From positions 80,407 through 144,406 of the forward strand of contig JAQFVV010000968.1 of the NCBI GenBank assembly GCA_028023455.1: a DNA stretch of 64,000 bases, given 5' to 3'. This DNA is from Epiperipatus broadwayi. Lineage: Eukaryota; Onychophora; Udeonychophora; Euonychophora; Peripatidae. Below the pieces are notes generated by a model. That model was not told the origin of the DNA and did not search any database. It saw only the letters and a program-made list of their open reading frames with translations. This document shows positions 47,991-59,400 of the stretch, one piece after another. The first letter of the stretch is position 1. Each line of letters opens with the position of its first letter. The translations under genes were made by a program, and so were the position numbers.

Positions 47991-50900
47991 ATATTTGTAT
48001 TATATTTGTATGTGGATGGATAATTTAAACCATGAAATTATGGCATAATGATTTGTACATATAATATTTAAGATTAAATAAAAATAATGTAAAATGTTTT
48101 CTTTATAATATATTTATGGTTTTCTGATTTAAAGTTTAATAGATATAACTGAAACTAAAGTATTTTTTTTATAATATCAGTCAAATTTGCTTTTTTTTAA
48201 ATAAACAATATAAAGAAAATATGTTAAAAGTTATTTATATCTAGTTAAAATAAGTCATCGGTTTATAATTAAAAATGGGAATTTTGTGTAAACAAGAAAT
48301 CAATTAGTGACCGCACCTGGGGTAAAAATAAAATCTAGTTTACTGATTGAATTTGTTTCAACAAAAGATGTTATCATTAAATCATAATACTGTTACTATC
48401 TGCTAAGCATAACACCTAAAAAGAAATTTAATTAATGAAATCTGAATCAAAATTATATAATTTATATACTTTAATCATTTTTTAAAGTAAATTAAAAATA
48501 ACACCTTGAAGACTTTATCAGTAGTAGAAATTAGATTATATGATTTTGTTTAATTAAAAGTCAATTGGTCCTGAGGCAAACGAAATTCCAAAAGGTGTTA
48601 AGACTTGGTAGAAATATATAAATAGGCTAGCGGAAAAGATACTCCATCTTGCTTTTGAAGAGCTGTTACTATGAGAAGCTGACAATTTGTTAATTTATCT
48701 ATGGCCTGCTAGTCAGGCAAGAATTTGTTGCCTTTGCCAAGATGGAACATCGGAATTTGATCCTTCCAAGGCCGGAGCAACAACCAACATTGCCTTAACA
48801 AGCTTATAATAAATAGAAGATGCCATAAGCTGTTAAAAGAACTCACCTTCATTGAAATTCAACTACTCCAACTCCAGCTATAGGAATACCATCTTAAATC
48901 GTCTCCCAACTAAAGAGAAGATGCCATAAGCCGTCAAAGAACTCACCTTCATTCCAGCTCGAGTATCTGTTTTAAAATTATTAAAATCACAGAGCTCTGT
49001 GTAAAATTCAAAATAATCATTATTGCTTCAAAATCAGGTTAGCTAACTATATTGTAAACTCTTTCTAAATTGTCTTATCAATAATATTTCAATTCTATAA
49101 ATGACATACTTTTGTTAATTTCCTTTATTAACTTCTTGTTTTGCTATATAACTTAATCACTTCAGTTATATTTATTTCTCTCTTGCTTATTTTAGTTATT
49201 ATTAATTATGCCTGTCTCGAAATGGTGCACATTTAGTTACGAAATATATACTTTTTGAAGATATTTAAAATCTTCGTATTGTATTAATTATAGCGTCAAT
49301 TAGCACTCCGTTTCGAACCCTTAATTTATAAATAATGGTGACCATTTGTGCTTGTTATTATTTTGTCATTTATTAAATAATTAATGTAAATATAAAATGT
49401 GGCTTATAAATCCAAACTTTCAACCTTTAATTATTATGTTTCTAAAGATTAAACTAGCCTGGAGTGTAATCATAAGTATATTTTTCTTATTAAAGTATTC
49501 GTAAGTCCTTTAAATGTTTATTAATTATACATAACTAAGAGAATGAACGGGATAAAGTAAAGTTTGTATATATATATATTCCCGTCAGTAGCATATATGT
49601 ATTTCTCATGCTACAGAAGAGTTGGCTCTTTTAATCAAGCTGACAAAACTAGAGGCTTTATATGCCCATATTTAATATATAAATTTATCATAATCGGATG
49701 TTTTATTAAACTTCACTCCAGACTTGGTTTGATTACATGTATAATAGCCACTTGAACTGATGATGAAAGGGCATAACTAATAAGTGGATTGTAGTGATTT
49801 ATTATATAGCATAAAATTAGCATAATTAAATAATAGCCACAAATTTATTTTGCTAAATGGCCTAGGGTAATGTTTAGTAAATAAAATGCCTGCATGCATT
49901 ATCCAACACTAAGTAATGGGTTATATCAAGTATATATGAAATTGTCAATAAATATAATTCATCATATATCAGTTTCTGTCTCATTAAATCAATCCAATTC
50001 ACTAATTGACCATAGCTATTCATTAGTAAAGCCCCTATTAATTAAATATATTAGAATTTATCTTTGGAATGTCTCTAGTTTTGAAAGAAGGGGGAAAAAA
50101 TTAGCTTTCGATTGTTGTAAAAATTACATTTTTTTTAATTTAAAAAAAAACCACTTTTAGAGTAAATAATTAAAAAAAGATCGATTTTTAAATTTAGAAT
50201 TGACTTATAAATTAATAAAATATTTTATGAATAATTATGAGGATTTCTACACTATAATTTTATCAAACCTGTCTAATTATAGCGTACTTTTGTATGTAAA
50301 TCTATGATGCCATTCAAGTGGCCATGCTCGACTTATATATAACATTTTGACATAGAGTAAATAATTAAAAAAAAAAGATCGATTTTTAAAAAAAAAATGT
50401 AAAAATACAACCATTTATAAAACTGTGAAATAGCATGTGATACTATTAAGTTTAAAAGAATATTTAAATAGTTGTAGCTTCTTAATTAATCACACTTGTA
50501 CATTATATGCCATTCATATTTTAAGTAGTATGTACATAAACTCTATCAGTGTGTAGTGTTTCCGTGTGTAACTGTAGAGAAACAGTGCCACATAGTGGGC
50601 TAGAATCTTGGTAGTCGCTGTTAGCAGACGACACATAAGCTAGATGTGTTTACTGCAATCAGCGCCAGCTAGGTTCTTGGTATCTGCTGGTAGCAGACGA
50701 TGTGTGCTAAATGGGCTTATGCACTGCAAACAGCGCCACCAAGTGGGCAGCTTTGCTGCCAGCCAGCTGGTGGAATGTTCCTGTGCTTACACATTGTGAA
50801 CAGCGCCACCTTTCAGCTGGAATTTGCAATGCTGCATTTTGGACCCCTACTCTAAATATTTCTGTGGTTGACCCTGACTAGTGCCTCTGGTGGCCACATG

Positions 50901-51024
50901 GGTCAAAAGTCACAAGTACCAAATATTTTTATTTATCAATTATATTTATTCTAGCCAAGAAAATAATCATTAACTGAGCTAGACCCATTTTATTATAATA
51001 TTATATTTTTCCAGAAGTGAGGGT

Positions 51025-51028
<4 letters not shown>

Positions 51029-51093
<65 letters not shown>
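51029..51093. repeat. (AT)n tract at the right end of the 16-kb insertion
   Basis: AT dinucleotides with one TATTGTAT interruption, immediately after GGGTACAAT and before module C resumes with TTCACTTAACATTC. Confidence 0.9.
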
Positions 51094-51097
<4 letters not shown>

Positions 51098-52031
51098 CTT
51101 AACATTCATCTAAAATAATTATAAGCACCATTGTTTGGACTGATTGCCTATGTAATTCAAATATTTCATGGGTAGTTTCTTTATAGTTAACCTATTCTCA
51201 TGATTAAAATTGCCCGTTTTTAAAATAAGAAATGCCTTATATGTTTCTAGATAATTCATTAAATATTCTTCATGAAATATTATTGAAATATTGAAGTCTA
51301 TCTTATGGAAGTGACTTCATTTTCTTTTGTACAAGGTTCCTCAGATCTGAGATGAGAACTTACTTTACAGTTAAAAATTAATAACTCAAAATTTGTTTTA
51401 TTCATTTAGTCTAATCTCAAATGAGATTTTTTCAGTATTTTAAACCCAGTATCTACAACAAATGAATTATCATATAAAATAGAGTTTCTATGATACTCCA
51501 AATAATTTTTTTCAATCCTTTTTTTGTCAATTAGATTTAATCTCTCTACATCTTACTCGAGATTCATCAAAAAAGTAAGAACCATCTGTAAAATTTGTGT
51601 TCCTGTACTTCAACAACAAAATTTCACAACCTCTGACTTTGAAAAATATGAGAAAAAAACTAAAACATTAATCTTCAGGATAGATTTTTAAGTAAATAGA
51701 TAACTAAAAGATATATACTTTTAGTGTTTATTAATTTTGATCTTTTTTTTATTTACCAGTATTTGAGTATAATTGAAAATTATTATAATGATGGTAAACA
51801 ACGTAGGACAATCAACGCTATCAATTTTAACAGGCGTTGCTGAATGCTTTTGTGCTTTAAAAATGACGTTTTAGATTAAAATTTTTATACATACAATTTT
51901 TCTGTTCTCACATGAATAATTGATGTTAAACAAAATTACCTACAAAAAATAATTGCTTGAATATCTATATGGGTATATTTATATACTTTGATAAAATTTT
52001 AAATAATAAAATTATTTTTTAATATTTATAG

Positions 52032-52155
52032 CCTTAAAGAGATGTTCTGAATCAGAGTTTACTTGCAATAATAATAACTGCATTTCTACATTGTATCTGT
52101 GTGATAAAAAAGATGGTTGTGGAGATAATTCTGATGAAACTCAAAATTGCATTAA
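52032..52155 (+). CDS. LDLa exon copy C, intact
   Basis: After the acceptor TTTATAG the frame reads [14 protein letters not shown], then [16 protein letters not shown] and a final Cys, followed by AA/GTATAT. All six cysteines and the calcium-binding D-x-x-x-x-C-x-D-x-S-D-E pattern of an LDL-receptor class A repeat are present. Such domains bind ligands in the extracellular part of LDL-receptor-related and similar proteins. The exon defined by these sites is 124 nt, not a multiple of three, so one boundary may be off or neighbouring exons use another phase. It is the only undamaged copy of three. The rest of the gene is outside the window or in other modules. Confidence 0.75.
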
Positions 52156-52839
52156 GTATATTATACACTTTTTTATTTAATATTATATAGTTTTTTTTAT
52201 TGTTCTTGTTTTAATTTTGTACAGATACCCAGCAATATGTATTGTAACCAATAAAAAGGTAACTCATAGAAAATACCCGAATATTGTATAAGCTAACTTC
52301 AATGGGTTTCAAATATTCCATATGGCACCACAATAAAAGAACGGAATAAATAATAGGAATAATTACCATTAAGTTAATATGCAACATTAGTAACCGATGA
52401 GGAGGAGAATTCATCTTTTAAAAGTAAAGATACTTAATATTGGAAGTATAAGTCATTAAACATACTAAAAATTCTTCACTTCACATCTACTATTGCCAAA
52501 CTTTTTATCAATCTTCTAAGCATCTTATTGCCATGATCAGATAAAACATTTGATTTATAAAATATGACAATGTTTTATTAAATATTTACTATAATGACAT
52601 CTTATTTGAAAATGTTCCTTTTTTAACAATAATAATTTCTTTAATAATATGGTTTATAAATAAGTTTTGTATCTCAGGTTAAATATAATTAAATTTAATT
52701 ATGATAAAATAAATTCTCTTTTGACTCTTTTGGATTATTTAGCAACGAATGAAATCCTAGTGACAAAAAGAGTGAGACATACTTTTAGCCGTAAGATATT
52801 GTATCTCAAAATTATGATGGCGATCGTGATGGTGGTGAT

Positions 52840-52846
52840 GATGATG

Positions 52847-52902
<56 letters not shown>
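52840..52902. repeat. (ATA)n microsatellite preceded by GATG-rich sequence
   Basis: GATGGTGGTGATGATGATG runs into about 18 ATA/AAT triplets. A GAT-rich run next to a triplet repeat resembles the 3' tail of RTE-type elements or their SINEs, but no element body is recognisable upstream. Confidence 0.8.
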
Positions 52903-52905
52903 TTA

Positions 52906-53600
52906 AATAACCATGACAGACTTTTAATTTAGAATAAAAGAACAATTATCTACTAGATTAACATTTGGATATTATCAATGGATAAGGAATTTAATGGCCA
53001 TTTTAAATATCGCATTCATAGATCTATTTTAAACATTTCTGAACTTAAATAAAGTAATTTCATAATCTGGACCTATTATGTAAAAATAGCATAATCTTAT
53101 AAATATGAAATAATAATTCAAAATCGACATAGTGATCTTTCAGAAACAAACAAAATTTACGTACGTGATCTTGAATGATAAATATGCAATGATGAATCTT
53201 TATTCAACAAAATCATCTCTTTCTTAGAGATAATTCTAATGTCTTAGATGCAATTTCAATAATGTGAATCTTATGACAATATTTTAATATCCATGTATTC
53301 TTAATGGATAATGATTTAAAGGCATTTACAATATTCTTACGATGTTTCTAGACATCTGAATAATAACTGGATAGTGGGAAGAAATGACTATAAGAGAAAA
53401 TAAATTAATAACAAAAACAATATTTATTTTCACATTAAACAAAGAACATGTAACAAATCTGATATATCTTCCAGTGTCATTAAGCAAAAACTTCTATAAA
53501 TAAGTTTCTTTTTTTAATATATGTGAAAAATTACAACTCACAAATTTATTATGGAAAAATAAAAAAAATAAAAAAATAGTAAAGAAATATTAATATGTTC
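52906..53600. repeat. Second copy of the 9186-9778 segment (LINE empty site)
   Basis: Same orientation as 9186-9778 followed by 13056-13130, but continuous here across the position of the LINE insertion (near 53510-53525, TTTTTAATATATGTGAAAAATTAC). Confidence 0.85.
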
Positions 53601-53713
53601 TTATTCTTCTAATTTACTTTCTTTTCATTTTTCATATATTCATATATATATATTGCTTATAATAACTTTTCATTTACATTTTAATGCAAAAAAAAATCTT
53701 TATTTTTCTGAAA

Positions 53714-53741
53714 GTTTTGACTGTCCAGCAGGCTTCATCAG
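53714..53741 (-). other. Hammerhead-like motif in PLE family 2
   Basis: On the minus strand: CTGATGA, then GCCTG/CAGTC as a stem II with one mismatch around CTGGA, then AAAAC. The CUGAUGA core is perfect. The second core element is AAAA instead of GAAA. Confidence 0.55.
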
Positions 53742-53756
53742 AAGTACAATATTTGA

Positions 53757-53757
53757 A

Positions 53758-53805
<48 letters not shown>

Positions 53806-53836
53806 CCATTACTTCATATATATATATATATATATT
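53757..53836. repeat. (AT)n tracts inside the PLE 3' region
   Basis: Two AT-dinucleotide runs (53759-53805 and 53815-53835) separated by AACCATTACTTC. The plus-oriented copy also ends in AT-rich sequence near 56345. Confidence 0.85.
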
Positions 53837-54096
53837 ATAAATCGATGTCTGTATTTCTTCAAAATAATATACTCAAATTTATAAATAAATATTTAAAAAT
53901 ACAGTATTTAAAAGCTTATAAAAAAATATATGTATAACCTTCACTTAGGAGCGCTTTCAACTAACTTGTAGCTTTGACAACTATCACATTTAAAATGTCA
54001 GCTTTCCCATAATTCTCTGATGTCAACTTTCCCATAATTCTGTGATGTTAATGTTTGCTGCTTGGCTATTAACCAAATGTTGCTTGTATTTACATA

Positions 54097-54970
54097 TCAA
54101 CATCGCCTCTTTAATTTTCCTTTTATTATTATTTCTTTCAGTTCCAATATTTTTACGTTGTTATAATTAAAATCGAAACCATATACACATGATTTATTAT
54201 GGTCATAAAAGACAGAAGCTGATAAATTATCATTATTTTTAAAATTTTGTTTTGTATTTTGAACTTTTTTAAATAACAATAAGTGTTCCTTTGTTCTTTT
54301 TTCCAATGTGCAGCTCAATTCACCTATATATCCTTGGCCACACCCACATGTCCATTTGTAAATGATACAATTTTTATTTGTAAATAAAGTTTTATTCTTT
54401 TAATTGTTTATTAATTTATTTAAGGTATGTGGTGCATAAAGTGCAATATCACATATTCCTTTATAAATTTTCTTAATGAAACTTGCCTGTTGATTTAAAA
54501 TATATGGTATTGATATCCACAATTTTTTATCAGAAGAATTAACACTATTATTATTTTTATATTTATAAGAAAAAATTTTAATAGTATAATAAACAGAATC
54601 ATAATTGTATCCAATATTTAACAATTCATTATAATAAGTTTCAATATTTTTAGTTTTATCTTATGCATATTTACAAAGGTTATCATTTCTAAATAAAAAG
54701 GATTTCAACCCTGCCATTTTATGTGACATTGGTACTTTTGATTCATATGGAATATATCCTCTTTTTGCTATTGGTTTAAGAGTCATATAGTAATCCAGTT
54801 TATCCTTGTTTCTGGTTATCTTGAGATCTAAAAATTGTATACTCATTAAATTTTCATCTGTTTTAATCCACTTTAAGCCCTTTGTAGTATTTAATTTCTT
54901 GAACAAATCATTAATAGCATTTGGCTTTCCCCAAACAAAAACATCATCAACATATCGATTGTATAAAATA
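54097..54970 (-). pseudogene. PLE RT/GIY-YIG remnant, minus copy
   Basis: Open stretches 54906-54661, 54624-54400 and 54318-54097 follow the same protein as the plus copy: VDDVFVWGKPN-type start, IQFLDLKITRNKD (RT motif E region), the linker SSDKKLWISIPYIL, and CTLEKRTKEHL of the GIY-YIG domain. It is broken by a TAA after CKYA (near 54661) and by frameshifts near 54400 and 54318. These lesions are not shared with the plus copy. Confidence 0.8.
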
Positions 54971-54977
54971 TCTTTCT

Positions 54978-56216
54978 GTAATTTGTACCTTTGATATCAG
55001 TGAAATGTACGGATCAATTGACAGAATGACTTCTATTGAAATAATTAAGAATGCATTGAAATTAAAAAATGTTAACGTTAAAATAATAAAATTTATTATT
55101 GAAACATTAAACTTTATTGATAGAAACATTTATGCAATTTTTAAGCACGAATTTTATAAAATAAATAATGGGTGGCCCATGGGACTTCCTACAGTTGTGC
55201 AGATATGTAATTTTGTTATATCTACATATGAAAAAAATATTTTTAAAAAGGATCATTATCAGAAAGATATTATTTTATACAATCGATATGTTGATGATGT
55301 TTTTGTTTGTGGAAAGCCAAATGCTATTAATGATTTGTTCAAGAAATTAAATAATATAAAGGGCTTAAAGTGGATTAAAACAGATGAAAATTTAATGAGT
55401 ATACAATTTTTAGATCTCAAAATAACCAGAAACAAGGATAAACTGGATTACTATATGACTCTTAAACCAATAGCAAAAAGAGGATATATTCCATATTAAT
55501 CAAAAGTACCAATGTCACATAAAATGGCAGGTTTGAAATCCTTTTTATTTAGAAATGATAACCGTTGTAAATATGCATCAAATGAAACTAAAAATATTGA
55601 AACTTATTATAAGGAATTGTTATATGTTGGATACAATTATGATTCTGTTTATTATACTATTAAAAATTTTACTTATAAATATAAAAAAAATAATAGTGTT
55701 AATTCTTCTGATAAAAAATTGTGGATATCAATACCATATATTTCAAATCAACAGGCAAGTTTCATTAAGAAAATTTATAAAGGAATATGTGATATTGCAT
55801 TTTATGCACCACCTACATTAAATAAATTAGTAAACAATTCAAATGATAAAACTTTATTTACAAATAAAAATTGTATCGTTTACAAATGGACATGTGGGTG
55901 TGGTTGTGGATATATAGGTGAATCAAGGTGCACATTGGAAAAAAGAACAAAGGAACACTTATTATTTAAAAAAGTTCAAAACACAAAACAAAATTTTAAA
56001 AATAATGATAATTTATCAGCTTCTGTCTTTTATGACCATAGTAAATCATGTATATATGGTTTTGATTTTAATTATAACAATGTAAAAATATTGGAAACTG
56101 AAAGTAATAATAATAAAAGGAAAATTAAAGAGGTGATGTTGATATGTAAATACAAGCAACATTTGGTTAATAGGCAAGCAGCAAACATTAACATCACAGA
56201 ATTATGGGAAAGTTGA
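54978..56216 (+). pseudogene. PLE RT/GIY-YIG ORF, plus copy, one nonsense codon
   Basis: A single frame with RT motif A FDISEMYGSID (54990 onward; first Asp catalytic), motif B-like NNGWPMGLP, motif C YVDD in NRYVDDVFV (two catalytic Asp), and IQFLDLKITR. After an in-frame TAA (55497-55499, where the minus copy has a Glu codon) the frame continues to 56216. It includes the GIY-YIG endonuclease: CIVYKWTCGCGCGYIGES with EKRTKEH and a later KIKEVMLICKYKQHLVNR. The combination defines a Penelope-like element of the endonuclease-bearing type. The N-terminal RT part is missing, so it is not functional. Confidence 0.85.
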
Positions 56217-56345
56217 CATCATAGATTTATGGGAAAGCTGACATTTTAAATGTGATAGTTGACAAAGCTACAAGTTAGTTGAAAGTGCTCCTACGTGACG
56301 GTTATACATATATTTTTATAAGCTTTTAAATACTGTATTTTTAAA
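54978..56345 (+). mobile_element. Penelope-like element family 2, plus-oriented copy
   Basis: Starts at the inversion junction (54977/54978) inside RT motif A and extends through the GIY-YIG domain to AT-rich sequence near 56345. Sequence from 55263 onward is duplicated in reverse in the minus copy. Similarity between arms is high but not complete. The 3' hammerhead-like motif seen in the minus copy is not found here. It is followed by the terminus of the large element at 56472. Confidence 0.85.
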
Positions 56346-56349
56346 TATT

Positions 56350-56381
<32 letters not shown>

Positions 56382-56471
56382 CACATCAAATTATATACAC
56401 ATATATCCCCTATATATACATATAGATCCACATCACCCATAGACATATATATAAAATCCATACATATATAT

Positions 56472-59400
56472 ATTATACACCTCACTTCCAGAAATATATA
56501 ATATAACTTAAAAATATGACCAGCTCATTTAACTCGTTATGCTAGAGCTAAAATATGTATAACTATTATTAATATATTTTTATAACACTAATATCTTATC
56601 AGGATTTCTATTACTACTAACAGAAAATTAATATGGTTCAATATCATGCACTAATTAAATAAGTATTTATTAAATCATGAGACTATATGAAGTGAAGTTA
56701 CAAGTGGTAATTGAATTTACATTGAGGCCATATCTTCTAAGATATTACTCTCAATGGCATAAGAGATACTATTACCTCTTTTATTATCTCACTAATACAT
56801 CTATAGCACTCCTATGTCTTTTATAAAATTAACTAACTTCAATAATAATAATAATAAATAAATCTCAATCTTTTTATCAAAGAAATATAACTAAATAATC
56901 TCAGGTTCTTTTTAATTATCTTAAAGTAATAATACTTCTTGCGATAGGCATGATAAAGGATTTAATAGATCAAACCTAACTACACTTAACTTATAATAAT
57001 AATAAATAACTAATAATAACAATTTCCAATGTATAAGTTAACCTTATCTATTTTTTATACTACTAATCATTAAGAAAACAAGTAAATCATCTACATGTCT
57101 TTCATCTTCATATAGTATCTTAATTGAGAATATAATAAAATCTTATAATTTAATGAATATGTGAAAATAAATAATATTATACTCTTATATTGTGCATTAT
57201 AATTACTTTGCAACCTATTATAACATAATATAAAGTAAGTGTCAAATGAATTTCTATAAATTATATTAAGAAAATACTGTATTTCTTTTTTAAAAAATAA
57301 TAATAATTTAACTTCATATTGTGCAAATATTATGTTTTATTCAAATTATTTGTTGTCAAATGCTGTGGTGCAAAATAATGAATTCGACACACTTTTAAAA
57401 CAACTTAAACAAATTTATTTACATCATCTTTAATAAACAACTTATATACATTATTTACATTATAAATGTAAATCAAGAAAATAAAAATAAGAAAAATAAT
57501 AATACAAGATTCTTACATTGTTATTATTTCCATAATCCAAAATAAATAATCAATACATTTCTTAAATGTTTTATCAGTAACATTTAATTGAGTTTATGAA
57601 CTTATATTTTACTAGATATCATTTATAATCACTTAGTACAATAAAAGGCTTTTATGTGAAATATCACTTAGGTAGCACATGTGAAATAAACAAACTTTAA
57701 CAATTAAAATGCTACTCCATTTAAGTATTATAGCTATTTCTATTATAATGTAACTATTATGTATTACATTTATTATTAGCATTAACTAAATATCAACTAA
57801 GGGATAGATTGATATAACTTTGTAATATTATGTGACTTTTATTGATTACATAATTATTTACTTCATTCTGATGTAATTTCATAATATATGTCTTACCAAA
57901 ATATGCAATACATATATGTTCTTTTCTTAAAAAATTTTTTTTTTTAAATTATTCAACAATTTTGTGAAGACAAAATTTTTATTTATAAATTACCAATTCA
58001 TACAGTTATTATATCAAAATAAAATTCTATGATTCTTTTCCATTTAAACTATTATTCTTCTCTACTTGTTATTCCTATTCCCTCTTAATAAAATCCTATC
58101 TTCTAATATCATTCTAATCTTATTTAACTTCAGTATCAGCTTACCAATTAAAAAAAAATGACTATCTAAACTCTCTTATATCCCATCATCTATATATGAT
58201 AAACCCTTCAAACAAAATATAAATTTCTATCTAAAATTAATTTAACTTGTCTAATAAAAAAAAATATATATAGATATATTTTTACTTCTTATTAACTTGA
58301 AAATAAATATAAATGACTCATACTAATATAATAAATCAAACTCCTAATATTGTAACAGTGACATTAAAGTTTATTCACGAAAGAATCATATAATTATTTC
58401 TAGATAACTCTTATTATGTTGTATTAAATTTATATTATAAAATAAAGTATGCATATTAAAATAAAACTATTATTGATAGTATTATGCGTGTATATTCTTT
58501 AAATATTTATACATTCACTCAACAATCAAATAATATTTGGTTTATCTAAAGAAAACAAAGCAAAATACATTAAATTATTAATATTATATAATTATTACCA
58601 TAAATGATACTCCAATTTATAATCAGCCAAACGATGTCCTCCAGGATTATAGTTTTACAAAATAATATCACATTTATTCTCAACAATTATTCTTAAAATA
58701 TTACGTGTTGTAAAATTATATAAAAAAAATAAACTTTATGAAATTAAGTGTTATATTAATGTGTAATTACTTTTAAAAATGTACCTCTCTTATCTTTAAT
58801 AGATCAATAAATAATTAAATATCTATGTTAGTTAAGAAAACAAAATATGTTACATAAAATCCAACGGTGTCTTCTTTCCACCCACAATTGTTCTTTTTTT
58901 CCTAGGCACAACATTTTACCAACATCACATCCTTTTCCGGTACATCACGTGTTTAAACAGTTTTTATAAAATAAATGGAAAACGTTTTTTTTTTTTTTTA
59001 AAAAAAAAATAAAATAAGTTCCACCATAAAGAAACAAAATAATAATTAAAACAGTTTATAGGATCCGGATTTATTTAAAAGTTATTATCTTCCTAGGATT
59101 AATCAATAGTTAAATGTTTAATTTAAGTTTTTATAAAAATTGACTTGGATATCCACATATACTTCTATGCGCATTTCTTAAAATATTCAGCAAAACATTT
59201 TTTTAAATTTTTCTATATAACCAGCATATAGAATTTAAATATTATAACGTTTTTATAAGTTATTTATTTATCAATTAAATTTCCAAATTATCAGTTTTTT
59301 TTTTTTAAAAGCTATCAACATCTAGTCTTTTAAATAACAAAGACTTAATAAGGCAAGTATTTCTGCAATTATTATTAACTTCCATATCTTTACCAAAAGA

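Larger units (their letters stand above)
44459..50920. repeat. 6.46-kb near-perfect palindrome nested in the large element
   Basis: Arms 44459-47940 and 47941-50920 are reverse complements over their whole length, starting GGTACTTGTGAC and ending GTCACAAGTACC. The outer ~360 bp of each arm are GC-richer and contain short direct subrepeats around GCGCCACC and CTGCTGGTAGCAGACG-type motifs. The left arm is longer, mainly because of a 243-bp low-complexity insertion (45767-46009) and extra minisatellite units near the centre. The palindrome is absent from copy 2 of the host element (between about 56560 and 56600). AAATATT occurs at 44441-44447 and 50921-50927 and may be a target duplication. No coding region found. 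Confidence 0.9.
36919..51029 (+). mobile_element. Large ATTGTACC-ended element, copy 1 (7.65 kb plus a 6.46-kb palindrome)
   Basis: Left end ATTGTACCGGTCG at 36919-36931. Right end GGGTACAAT at 51021-51029, whose reverse complement is ATTGTACCCTCACTTCTGG. Both ends abut AT repeats and the whole lies inside module C. A second copy in opposite orientation starts at 56472. It matches 50930-51029 and 44440 back to about 39600, without the palindrome at 44459-50920. The net element is therefore about 7.65 kb before the window edge cuts copy 2. It is nearly devoid of coding sequence, apart from a short RNase H-like fragment (38880-38944). Confidence 0.65.
51094..52905. repeat. Duplicated module copy C, right part
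   Basis: Resumes the match to module A at the equivalent of about 16545 (TTTCATGGGTAGTTTCTTTA near 51165 against 16657; GTGACTTCATTTTCTTTT near 51310 against 16798) and carries the LDLa exon at 52032. It ends in a trinucleotide repeat at 52846-52902. Confidence 0.8.
53690..54977 (-). mobile_element. Penelope-like element family 2, minus-oriented copy
   Basis: The reverse complement begins in the RT just before the YVDD motif (near 54965), runs through the RT end, linker and GIY-YIG region to about 54060, and ends in a 3' region with a hammerhead-like motif (53714-53741). It is the inverted counterpart of 55263-56345. It is 5'-truncated at the junction with the plus-oriented copy. Confidence 0.85.

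Noticed and set aside
52667-52945. Poly-Ile and poly-Tyr open frames
   Set aside because: Translations of the (ATA)n microsatellite.
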